52,678 nucleotides of DNA, taken from contig NZ_RQZH01000019.1 in the NCBI RefSeq assembly GCF_003932845.1, positions 1-52,678 on the forward strand, written 5' to 3'. Numbering within the stretch: position 1 is the stretch's first letter; each line of letters opens with the position of its first letter. This stretch comes from Prevotella sp. OH937_COT-195 (GTDB lineage Bacteria; Bacteroidota; Bacteroidia; Bacteroidales; Bacteroidaceae). A model generated the notes under the pieces. That model was not told where the DNA came from, searched no databases, and worked only from the letters and a program-made list of their open reading frames with translations. This document shows, one piece after another, positions 37,566 through 45,408 of the stretch. The position numbers and the translations under genes were made by a program.

Positions 37566-38708
37566 TCAGAATGCCAATATCGGGCGTGCATAACAATCTC
37601 CGTTATACCATTCGGCCATGCACTCGATAAGCGACTTGCCTTTTAAATTGCCCGATGTGTGTTTCGTGCCTACGTTGAAAATACACATCGATTCATCGTT
37701 ATATCGCGTACTGGTCCACATCGGACAGTAGTTGTGAGACTCACTATCTGTCTCGAGCAGTTCTTTGTCCTTGTCGGCAACCTTCTCAAGCGTGCTGTTA
37801 AAACGTGTCATGGGGTCATCGTAGATATATGCCGAGCAGTTTATCGTTGCGTCAGTCTCCACGGTTCGCCAGCCTTTCATCCTCTGTGCCGCACTGTTTC
37901 CGCACAGGTTTGCCAACACGTCCCACATCTGTCCCGTTGCAGGTATGAACCATTCGCTCGATGTTTCGGGGTGAGGCATGATGTTTGTGTAATAAACCGT
38001 GGGGCTTTGCACCACGACCGCATCACCGTAAAACGCCACAACGTTGTTGCAATGCTTCCTGCCATCGAGGTCGGAGTACCATGACTTGCCCGTTTTCTTA
38101 ACCTTTATGTTACATTCGAAATTGTCGTCCCAAGAGAATTTCGTGGTCGGGAACACTTCTTGTGTGTGTATGTTTTTGTTGTTCGGGTCGTGTGCGAACT
38201 TGCTGCATACCACATAGCCGTGTGTGTATCCTGCGTCTTTGTCGGCTTGTGCGATGCGTGATGGGTCGGTAACGGCAACGATGCCGATTACTGTTTTTCC
38301 TGCCGTTGGTGCAGGTTTTTCGTTTTTCCACACCGGATTTGTTCCCTCCGGGTCAATGCTTATCAGTCCGCCGTCGCTCCATGTACCGTCGCTGTAATAG
38401 TAGTCGCCTATTTTGGGCGCAACGTCGGGCAGCACAATGTTTTCCTTTATCTTGCGGAAGACAATCCTCTTTATGTCTGAGAAGTATATTCTTACACTTG
38501 CTCCGCTTTTTCTCTTGATGTTTAAATATTTTTGTTTGGGAGTAGTTGTCGTGGTACTGTCAATCTTTGCATACTCCAAATGTTCCGTATAGAAAAAGGT
38601 GGAGTCATCGTCGTTGCCCACTAAAACAATTTGTCTGCGTTCCGTCGTCTGCCCCATCGCCAGACAACTTATACCCATAAAGAGGCATAAAAACAGAAAC
38701 TTTCTCAT
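37566..38708 (-). CDS. Secreted protein with FISUMP/DUF1566-like domain
   Basis: A 380-residue secreted protein. It has a signal peptide (MRKFLFLCLFMGISCLAMGQ), then a short beta segment with IYFSDIKRIVFRKI, which recurs in Bacteroidales secreted proteins, and a large domain starting at IGDYYYSDGTWSDGGLI. That domain, with EWFIPATGQMWDVLANLCG and a C-terminal DCYARPILAF, resembles the DUF1566/FISUMP-type modules of surface proteins. No T9SS tail is visible at its end. Its ATG overlaps the stop of the preceding gene by 4 bp, so the two are co-translated. The biological role is unknown. Confidence 0.75.
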   Translation of the reverse strand: MRKFLFLCLFMGISCLAMGQTTERRQIVLVGNDDDSTFFYTEHLEYAKIDSTTTTTPKQKYLNIKRKSGASVRIYFSDIKRIVFRKIKENIVLPDVAPKIGDYYYSDGTWSDGGLISIDPEGTNPVWKNEKPAPTAGKTVIGIVAVTDPSRIAQADKDAGYTHGYVVCSKFAHDPNNKNIHTQEVFPTTKFSWDDNFECNIKVKKTGKSWYSDLDGRKHCNNVVAFYGDAVVVQSPTVYYTNIMPHPETSSEWFIPATGQMWDVLANLCGNSAAQRMKGWRTVETDATINCSAYIYDDPMTRFNSTLEKVADKDKELLETDSESHNYCPMWTSTRYNDESMCIFNVGTKHTSGNLKGKSLIECMAEWYNGDCYARPILAF

Positions 38709-39094
38709 CGTTTTACGAATTTGACAATCCTCGTTCCTTTCTTTATTATATATACGCCGCCCGGAAGCGTGCCGCCGTTCATCTTATGTCCCGACAAACT
38801 GTACACCTCGCCGCCTTTCATGTCCGTTGGAAATGCGTCGGGAATGTTTACGGACTCCAGCCCGGTGGCAACATTGTCGAAAGTAATCTCACTTATGTCG
38901 TCATAGTTGAAAGGTGTGAGCGTACCTTTCTTATCAACAAAAGTAACGGTCTCGTCATCGAAATTAATCCTTTCGATGTTGTTGATTTCAAATAGAGTTG
39001 TCGTCGCACCCGTTTTTACGGTAACCACCTCGTCTGCCTGCATTGCCACTGCCGGCAACAGCATTATGGCAAAAGAAAGTAAAATTTTTCTCAT
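38705..39094 (-). CDS. Small secreted protein with T9SS sorting tail
   Basis: A compact 129-residue exported protein. After the signal peptide (MRKILLSFAIMLLPAVAMQA) there are only about 50 residues, with the repeated phrase TLFEINNIERINFDDETVTF / YDDISEITFDN. The remainder is a T9SS type A-like tail (GGEVYSLSGHKMNGGTLPGG, VYIIKKGTRIVKFVKR). It has a good promoter (39121-39151) and leads a two-gene operon with the FISUMP-like gene. So little remains between signal and tail that it may act as an accessory to its partner; this is inference. Confidence 0.8.
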   Translation of the reverse strand: MRKILLSFAIMLLPAVAMQADEVVTVKTGATTTLFEINNIERINFDDETVTFVDKKGTLTPFNYDDISEITFDNVATGLESVNIPDAFPTDMKGGEVYSLSGHKMNGGTLPGGVYIIKKGTRIVKFVKR

Positions 39095-39120
39095 AGTAAT
39101 TGTTTGTTAGGTAATAACCG

Positions 39121-39151
39121 CAAATATAGTTAATTCCGGCAGATATTGCAA
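39121..39151 (-). promoter_or_regulatory. Bacteroidetes-type promoter for the two-gene secreted-protein operon
   Basis: On the minus strand: TTG (39151-39149), 20 nt, TATATTTG (39128-39121), 27 nt ahead of the ATG. Confidence 0.7.
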
Positions 39152-39278
39152 GAAATGTGTCCGAAATTTGCAGTTTGATTAAAACAAATTAATAGTCTGC
39201 AGGTTCATTTGATAAATGTAACTTTTCTTTATCCGTCGGTGCAGGCGTGACACCATGTATTAAGACAACAAATCTTGG

Positions 39279-40205
39279 TTATGCCTTCGATTTCTCCGTC
39301 TCCTTGTTGCGTTTGTCGGATAGATACATTCCGGCAAGTATGAGTGCCGAACCCACGATGAAATATCCTGTTATCTGTTCGCGCAGCACCAACCATGCCA
39401 CTATTATTGTCGCTATCGGGTTGAAATATACCCAGTTGGTGGCTGTCATTGCACCGAGTTTCGCCATACACCAATTCCATGTCAGGTAGCAAACCATTGA
39501 GGCAACGCAACCGAGAAACAGCAGGTTTGCAATTACTTGCGGGCGCATGAGTACCTCTGCCGGCGGCAGTCCGGGTTCTATAAAATAATAAGGTAATGCC
39601 GTAATGAGACCGTAGAAGAACACTTTGCGAGTGAGGAAAAGGGTGGGGTAGCGACCGGTCATTGGTTTCATCAACAGCGAATACACAGCCCACGAGAGGC
39701 AGGCAACGAAAGCAAGGGAGTCGCCTTTTGGGTCAAGTTTCAGCACGAAACGCCCGTTCAGCACTACGATCGCCATGCCTGCAAATGCAAGTATCGACCC
39801 TATAATTTGCATTTTGTTGAAACGCTCGCTTTTATATACCGCCGCGAACAACAGCATGGTAAACAGCGGACACGAGCATACGATGAGCGACGCATTGGTG
39901 GCTGCGGTGTATTGCAATGCCGCATTTTCCGAAAGAAAGTACATTGAGCCGGCGGTGATGCCCAGTCCCATCATCTTCAGTTCTTCTTTCCAACCGTTGG
40001 CAAACCACAGGAACTTATGGTTGCGCACCCGTATGAGCGAGAAAACGAGCAACAGAACGTACGCCATGAGGAAACGTATCGTGAATATGTTTACGGGAGA
40101 CAGTCCGTTATTTATCAGCAGTTTTGTCCAGACGAATGTCGTTCCCCATGTCGCAATGGTAAGAAACGCGACAAAATGATATAGTATGGTGTTTTCATTT
40201 TTCAT
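39279..40205 (-). CDS. EamA-family (DMT) transporter
   Basis: An inner-membrane protein of 308 residues with about ten hydrophobic helices arranged as two EamA repeats, typical of the drug/metabolite transporter superfamily. The first repeat starts FLTIATWGTTFVWTKLLIN, and the second contains FVACLSWAVYSLLMKPM and ends WLVLREQITGYFIVGSALIL. The charged C-terminus (SDKRNKETEKSKA) is cytoplasmic. The substrate cannot be predicted. It has its own strong promoter and stands alone. Confidence 0.9.
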   Translation of the reverse strand: MKNENTILYHFVAFLTIATWGTTFVWTKLLINNGLSPVNIFTIRFLMAYVLLLVFSLIRVRNHKFLWFANGWKEELKMMGLGITAGSMYFLSENAALQYTAATNASLIVCSCPLFTMLLFAAVYKSERFNKMQIIGSILAFAGMAIVVLNGRFVLKLDPKGDSLAFVACLSWAVYSLLMKPMTGRYPTLFLTRKVFFYGLITALPYYFIEPGLPPAEVLMRPQVIANLLFLGCVASMVCYLTWNWCMAKLGAMTATNWVYFNPIATIIVAWLVLREQITGYFIVGSALILAGMYLSDKRNKETEKSKA

Positions 40206-40209
40206 GCTG

Positions 40210-40240
40210 CAAAATTAGTTTAAAGTTGTGATATTGCAAA
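40210..40240 (-). promoter_or_regulatory. Bacteroidetes-type promoter for the EamA gene
   Basis: On the minus strand: TTTG (40240-40237), 19 nt, TAATTTTG (40217-40210). Both boxes are exact; the start codon is only 5 nt beyond the -7 box, so the transcript is nearly leaderless. Confidence 0.7.
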
Positions 40241-40467
40241 GAAACGATAAAAGAATGTTGCGGGAAAAGGATTGTTTTTTATGTTCCAAAGCGTTGCTTC
40301 GTTCGGGTGTGCAGCCTGTAACATTTCTATGCTCATTACTACTTTTTACCCGGAAACATTATTAATGTCCTACAATGCCGATTTATGGAACCCGTCCTAA
40401 AACAATCTTTCTCGTCATTATGCTTTCTGCATTTGAAAAATATGTTGAAACACCCTGAAAGAAATCG

Positions 40468-40968
40468 TTAATCTTTATACCATTTCATGTACTCTACGTA
40501 ATGGGCGGCGTTGTCGGTTTGCCCGGGTTTGGTCTTTTTAATGAACTTCGCGGGTACTCCTCCCCAAATCTCGTGCGAGCCAATCTTGGTACCTCCGATT
40601 ACCAATGCGCCCGCAGCAACGATTGCACCCTCGCCGATGTCGCAGTGGTCGAGCAGCGTACTTCCCATTCCTATTAGTGCGTGGTCGTGTATTGTGCATG
40701 CGTGTACGGTGGCGTTATGACCTATTGTCACGTCGCTCCCGATGTTTAGCGGACCGGTATGGCGCGTTGTGTGCAGGCATGCTCCGTCCTGTACATTGGT
40801 GCGGTTGCCAATGGTTATCGGTGCCACGTCGCCTCGTACCACGGCGTTGAACCATATCGAACATTCGTCGCCCATAGTTACTTCACCCACTATTGTGGCG
40901 TTCTCGCTAAAATAGCAGTCCTTTCCCCATTGCGGTTTAAGTCCGTTCACTTCCTTTATCAGTGCCAT
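40468..40968 (-). CDS. Gamma-class carbonic anhydrase family (hexapeptide repeat) protein
   Basis: A 166-residue left-handed beta-helix protein. The hexapeptide repeat run starts at FSENATIVGEVTMGDECSIW and goes on to the coil IGNRTNVQDGACLHTTRHTG. Gamma-class zinc ligands fit His residues in LHTTRH and GHNATVHACTIHDHALIGMG. The C-terminal helix is VEYMKWYKD. Homologues (YrdA, CaiE, PaaY group) include active carbonic anhydrases and proteins of unknown role. A TAACTTTG box is at 41033-41040 on its strand. Confidence 0.88.
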   Translation of the reverse strand: MALIKEVNGLKPQWGKDCYFSENATIVGEVTMGDECSIWFNAVVRGDVAPITIGNRTNVQDGACLHTTRHTGPLNIGSDVTIGHNATVHACTIHDHALIGMGSTLLDHCDIGEGAIVAAGALVIGGTKIGSHEIWGGVPAKFIKKTKPGQTDNAAHYVEYMKWYKD

Positions 40969-41032
40969 ATCGTTTCCTTTTTCTTATCTTTCTTACCACT
41001 TTAAGGTATTGGTATATATTTTTTTATGACTG

Positions 41033-41040
41033 CAAAGTTA
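41033..41040 (-). promoter_or_regulatory. Putative -7 box for the carbonic anhydrase-like gene
   Basis: Reads TAACTTTG on the minus strand, 64 nt ahead of the ATG; no clear -33 box. The AT-rich stretch from here to 41236 holds no gene that I can support. Confidence 0.45.
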
Positions 41041-41236
41041 ATAAAAATACTACGATTTATCATATATTCCGATTGTTTTTTATTTCCGCAATCAATTACG
41101 ACACACAAATGATGATATTATACTCCTGTAATAGTAATTGTTTTTTGCACAGTAATTGAAAAATAATTCTGCATGGTACTATCTGTATATATATTTTTAT
41201 TGACATACATCTTGTTACGAGTTGATAATGAGCAAA

Positions 41237-41438
41237 TTTATCTCAAATCGGTCATTATACCGCATTTGCTTAGATTTGCTATTGCCGTTACGCTTCCCGA
41301 CTGCTTTAGCCCGCTTGCTGACATCTGCGCAGCCGTTACATCCCGACGTAGCCCGCTACGTCTTCTATGAAACGGCTGCACATCTGCTCAACAACCGAAC
41401 AAAATCAGTTGAGGGTTCTAATGACCGATTTGGGTTTA
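41237..41438 (+). repeat. Dispersed terminal-inverted-repeat element, copy C
   Basis: Same orientation as copy A. The ends share CAAATCGGTCATTA as an inverted repeat. The body again has TATGAAACGGCTGCACATCT, and the opposite arm of the internal palindrome is only partly kept (GCGCAGCCGTTACATCC). Confidence 0.8.
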
Positions 41439-41458
41439 TCGTTCGCCACAACCAACTT

Positions 41459-41525
41459 TGCAATTTAGCCGAAATTGGTGAGTAAAACCGCCGAAATTGG
41501 TCGGTAATTTCGCCGGAATTGCATT
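41459..41525. repeat. ATTTCGCC-family hairpin region, copy 3
   Basis: Units GCAATTTAGCCGAAATTGG, ACCGCCGAAATTGGTCGGT and AATTTCGCCGGAATTGC form imperfect inverted repeats. It starts about 20 bp after repeat copy C. 41526-41640 holds nothing recognised. Confidence 0.55.
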
Positions 41526-41643
41526 ACGATTAAATGCAAATGAGATACCGTCCCGTGGTAAAGAACAGTGTACATGGTTCGCTATCCATGCAAAAGAAAA
41601 TGATTTTGCATGGATAGCAAAATTTAATAATCATGCTGAAAGT

Positions 41644-41674
41644 CTTGAAATATTAAAATATATTTGTAACTTTG
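41644..41674 (+). promoter_or_regulatory. Bacteroidetes-type promoter for the EptA-like gene
   Basis: TTG at 41645-41647, 19 nt, TAACTTTG at 41667-41674. The leader to the ATG at 41798 is about 115 nt. Confidence 0.65.
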
Positions 41675-41797
41675 CACGCAATTTTAAGGTATTTACTGCT
41701 TTAATGTTTTTGACGAATAAATATTATAGACAGCAAAAACATGAAAGCAAGAGCAATGTAATGCTGATATTATAATAACAGATTGTGGAATAAGTTT

Positions 41798-43498
41798 ATG
41801 AGAATTCCTTTTTTTTTAAATAAAGCATTTGTGGCAATAAAGCAATTTGTGGCAAACAACATCACATTTATAGTCTTGATGGTGTGCTGCAATTTGCCAG
41901 TATTGATAACCTATGAAAATGTCTGGAAGAAGTTCGATCTCCTTGCTTATATATTTGCTGTCAATACCATTGTGGCATTATTATTTTCTGCCATACCGTG
42001 GAAAAGAGTTCGTCATTCGGTTCAGATATTTATAATAGTGCTGTCGTTGCTGTCATTCTATTTAGATGCGTATTTCTCTATATTCTATGATGGTGTTCCG
42101 GATCAGTCTGTTATCGAAATAATTCTCGAGACAAATCCCACCGAGGCATTGGGATATATACAAGCCTACATGACGAACATCTGGTTATATGTAGTATTTG
42201 TGGTATCGCTACTCGTGTTCTTTGCCATAATGCGCTATGCACGAAATTTAAGAAATGTGCGCGGTGTGATGGCTGCCATAAGCGTGTTTATACTGTTCGG
42301 AACAATAAAGGCATTGAGTAATATCGTGAGCGAGAGAATAGACAGAGATATGACCACATACAGGCATGTAAGGTATGAGGCTTGCTCGGTTTTAGGCAAA
42401 ACGCTCTTCTTGATAAAAGCCATCAACAACCTGGATGCCATGAGCAACATGGAAAACAACGCGGCGGGTAAACTTGATATGTTGAAAAACGAAAGTACCA
42501 TTCCCTATGTAGTCTATATACTTGGGGAGTCGATCTCACGTCATCATCTTGGTTTATACGGCTATCATCTCGACACAACCCCTCTTCTCGATGCGAAAGA
42601 GAAGCAAGGCAATTTAATCAAGTTTACCGATGTGATAAGTTCGGAGCCGGTAACGCGGAAATCTATTGCCCAGATGTTTACTTTCCACCGCAGGGGGGCG
42701 AAAGGAGAATGGTACGAGAACACAGACTTGTTTACCATTTTAAGGGCAGCCGGTTATCACACCACATGGATATCCAATCAGGAATATTCCGGCAAACATG
42801 CCAATACGGCTCATTTCTACGCAAAAAGATGCGACAACAACTTCTATACTTTGTGCAGACAAATGTCGAGTTATACTCTTCCCGATCCGTATGATGAAGC
42901 CATGCTTCCTTTTTTAGACAAAACTTTGGCTAATCCTCGCAATAAGAATTTCGTATTGCTACACATGATGGGAGCGCATCAATTGTATAGTGCGAGGTAC
43001 CCACAGTCGCGCAGAAAGTTTACCACTGCCATGGAATTTGGCTGCAATGACATGGTGAAATCCGAGAAAGCCGACTACGACAATGCCGTGTTATACAACG
43101 ACAGTGTTATAAACGAAATAATAAACAGGTTCGAAGACAAAAACGCCATCGTGATCTATACGCCCGACCACGGCGAAGATGTAATGGAGTTAAATTTGAA
43201 AATGCCGGGGCACTATGAATTTAATCCTAACATACACATGGTGGAAATACCTATGATGATATGGGTTTCCGATAAGTTTCAGGCGGTATATCCGGATCTT
43301 GTGGCTCGCATACGCCGTAGTACCGACCGCCCTTTTATGACAGACGACATGATACACACACTGTTGGATTTGATGCAAATACGAACACAAGAGTTTCGCG
43401 AAAAACTGAGTTTGATAAACGACAAATACGACACCAAGCGTTTGCGTTATTGTGGCAATAAAATATATCAACGCAAAGAGAAACGATTGTCAAACTGA
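41798..43498 (+). CDS. EptA-like phosphoethanolamine transferase (sulfatase fold)
   Basis: An inner-membrane enzyme of 566 residues that probably moves phosphoethanolamine from phosphatidylethanolamine to lipid A or another glycolipid on the periplasmic face. Several transmembrane helices fill residues 15-180 (NITFIVLMVCCNLPVLITY, LYVVFVVSLLVFFAIM). The catalytic domain of the alkaline phosphatase/sulfatase superfamily has the metal-site motifs LGESISRHHLGLYGYHL (Glu244) and YTPDHGED (Asp457, His458); the nucleophilic Thr probably lies in SEPVTRKSIAQMF. ATG 41798 is chosen over a TTG at 41783. Such changes often reduce sensitivity to cationic peptides; the acceptor is not known here. Confidence 0.88.
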   Translation: MRIPFFLNKAFVAIKQFVANNITFIVLMVCCNLPVLITYENVWKKFDLLAYIFAVNTIVALLFSAIPWKRVRHSVQIFIIVLSLLSFYLDAYFSIFYDGVPDQSVIEIILETNPTEALGYIQAYMTNIWLYVVFVVSLLVFFAIMRYARNLRNVRGVMAAISVFILFGTIKALSNIVSERIDRDMTTYRHVRYEACSVLGKTLFLIKAINNLDAMSNMENNAAGKLDMLKNESTIPYVVYILGESISRHHLGLYGYHLDTTPLLDAKEKQGNLIKFTDVISSEPVTRKSIAQMFTFHRRGAKGEWYENTDLFTILRAAGYHTTWISNQEYSGKHANTAHFYAKRCDNNFYTLCRQMSSYTLPDPYDEAMLPFLDKTLANPRNKNFVLLHMMGAHQLYSARYPQSRRKFTTAMEFGCNDMVKSEKADYDNAVLYNDSVINEIINRFEDKNAIVIYTPDHGEDVMELNLKMPGHYEFNPNIHMVEIPMMIWVSDKFQAVYPDLVARIRRSTDRPFMTDDMIHTLLDLMQIRTQEFREKLSLINDKYDTKRLRYCGNKIYQRKEKRLSN

Positions 43499-43513
43499 TA
43501 TTTCGCAAAGTCA

Positions 43514-44386
43514 TCAATATTGCTTTTTCTCGGTTATTGTCACCCCCGTGGTCTCTTTTATGATATTGAGTATTTCCTGAAGATTGTCTGTTTTGAACTC
43601 TGCCGTGAGACGTTTTTCTGTCTTTGGGGCGTAGAATTGCTTGTTGAAGCACGAAGAGAGGTCGGCAACAACTTCCTCAATGGCGGCATTCCTGAATACG
43701 AGTGTTCCCGTAGCCCATGCCGTCTGATTGGCAGAGCCGGCAGGTATCATTCGTGGCGACGAATTGTCGGGCGTTATTTCCGCTTTCTGATTGCGCGAGA
43801 GTATAATGGAATCGTGTGCCGCGTTTGAAGAGAATGAAACTCTGCCGTGGCTTACATAAACGGAAACATACCGGTCGTTTTGTACTATTTGGAAACGTGT
43901 TCCGAGCACTCTTACCATCGAAATGCCGTTGTCAACGGTAAAGGGACGAGATTCGTCGTGTGCCACTTCGAAGTATGCTCCGCCTTTAAGATGCAGCGTG
44001 CGTGGGTTGTCTGCATCATAACTTATTTTCGAATGTGGTCGCAATGTTATGCACGAGCCGTCCGGCATCATCACCGTGCGTGTCGAGTCGTCGGCAAGTA
44101 TCGTAACATTGTCGCTCCTGTTGCCGAGATAGAGCCATGCACCTGCCACTATCAGCAGTAGAAGCGATGCCGCAACAGCATATATTCTTGAGCGTTGAAG
44201 TTTGATGTATGGGCTGCGAGAATCCTTTCCATGCTCTGTTTTTAAAGTGTCTCCTGTCAGAATGGAATGTGTTGCTTTTTCATAACTTGCGCTAACCCGT
44301 CGTATCGCTTCGTTGGTATTGAGCCTTCCATGGCGGTAGAACTTTGCCACGAAATCGAGACTTTTATCTTCTGTTTTCTTATTCAT
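43514..44386 (-). CDS. FecR-family anti-sigma factor
   Basis: An inner-membrane regulator of 290 residues. The cytoplasmic N-terminus (about 67 residues) is followed by one transmembrane helix (68-88, IYAVAASLLLLIVAGAWLYL), the periplasmic FecR domain (DDSTRTVMMPDGSCITLRPH, LKGGAYFEVAHDESRPF, VRVLGTRFQI) and a DUF4974-like C-terminus. It should hold an ECF sigma factor inactive until a TonB receptor signals. It is the last gene of the minus-strand operon, overlapping the DUF4249 gene by 8 bp, rather than lying beside the sigma gene. Confidence 0.92.
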   Translation of the reverse strand: MNKKTEDKSLDFVAKFYRHGRLNTNEAIRRVSASYEKATHSILTGDTLKTEHGKDSRSPYIKLQRSRIYAVAASLLLLIVAGAWLYLGNRSDNVTILADDSTRTVMMPDGSCITLRPHSKISYDADNPRTLHLKGGAYFEVAHDESRPFTVDNGISMVRVLGTRFQIVQNDRYVSVYVSHGRVSFSSNAAHDSIILSRNQKAEITPDNSSPRMIPAGSANQTAWATGTLVFRNAAIEEVVADLSSCFNKQFYAPKTEKRLTAEFKTDNLQEILNIIKETTGVTITEKKQY

Positions 44387-45404
44387 GTCCTTTCAATATG
44401 ATTTCTTTCCGTGATGTGTTGTATCCTGCCACGATGCCCAGTCCGCTGTTAACATTTGTATATATGGGCATCATTACCGAAATTCCGGCTTCTCCGAGTT
44501 CGTTGTCGTATAGATCGTTGAGCGATTTCATGAAGTTGTAGAACTCCGGTGTTATGCTGAACAGCGTTACGAAGAACGAATGTCGTGTCACGTCTTCCTC
44601 TTTGATGTCCGTATTGTAGTACTTCCCCTCGTTCCGGTATATGGGAATACCGCTGAAGTTTGCATTTATTCTCAGGTTCATGGTATATGTTTTTCCGTCG
44701 ATGCTCTCATCGCTGAAGATGTAGAATCTGTGCAGGAAATTCATGCTTCCCTCGTTTAACAGCAGGTTCGCAAAGTTCATTCCCGACAGCAGCGGTTCGT
44801 ATTGCGTTTCCACATTGCACAGAAACGACAACGTGTCCGGTTTGTCTGTCTTTATCACTCCCCCTTCTTTGTCGTATTCGTAACTACATTTTGTAATAAA
44901 GTTCTCCACCACCTGCACCGCATAGTGATTCCCTTCGCCGGCCGGATCTTTCAGTGTTATTGCCAGTTGGTTTGTCTTGTACATTCCGGTTCCTTTCACT
45001 TCTGCCGATATTTTCTCTATCGGTACAGCCTCGGGTATTGTAGTTTCAGCCCATACTCCCGGCATTTCTTCTGCCTGGACCGTAACCCTTACTCTGTCGC
45101 CTGTTTCCTGCTTGTAGTCTGTGGCGTAGAAAACGCGTTTCCCTTCAAGTCTCCTGACGCTTTGTCTTTTGCCGTTAACGTCGTATCCAAGCGAAACAAC
45201 GTTCGGCTTGTTGAATGCTCCCGTGTCTTCTTCTGTCCTCTTTCTGCTTTTTGATACGAACACCTCGGTATATCCGTTTGTCGTAGGGAAGCAGTTTATC
45301 ACAACCTTGTCCGGTTCGTTCAGGTCGCTTATGTCAATATATCTGTCGCTCTTGCACGAGGCGACAACCACGGACGCCGTTAATATAAAAATGTATCTTC
45401 TCAT
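44379..45404 (-). CDS. DUF4249 lipoprotein
   Basis: A 341-residue lipoprotein; the signal sequence MRRYIFILTASVVVASC ends with the lipobox cysteine 17. The N-terminal ISDLNEPDKVVINCFPT and the beta-rich rest, including ALTIAGNED-type segments such as DPAGEGNHYAVQVVENF, fit the DUF4249 family, which is regularly found next to TonB-dependent receptors in Bacteroidetes and probably forms a surface-exposed partner. It starts 4 bp after the receptor stop and overlaps fecR. The ligand is not known. Confidence 0.87.
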   Translation of the reverse strand: MRRYIFILTASVVVASCKSDRYIDISDLNEPDKVVINCFPTTNGYTEVFVSKSRKRTEEDTGAFNKPNVVSLGYDVNGKRQSVRRLEGKRVFYATDYKQETGDRVRVTVQAEEMPGVWAETTIPEAVPIEKISAEVKGTGMYKTNQLAITLKDPAGEGNHYAVQVVENFITKCSYEYDKEGGVIKTDKPDTLSFLCNVETQYEPLLSGMNFANLLLNEGSMNFLHRFYIFSDESIDGKTYTMNLRINANFSGIPIYRNEGKYYNTDIKEEDVTRHSFFVTLFSITPEFYNFMKSLNDLYDNELGEAGISVMMPIYTNVNSGLGIVAGYNTSRKEIILKGHE

Positions 45405-45408
45405 GTTT

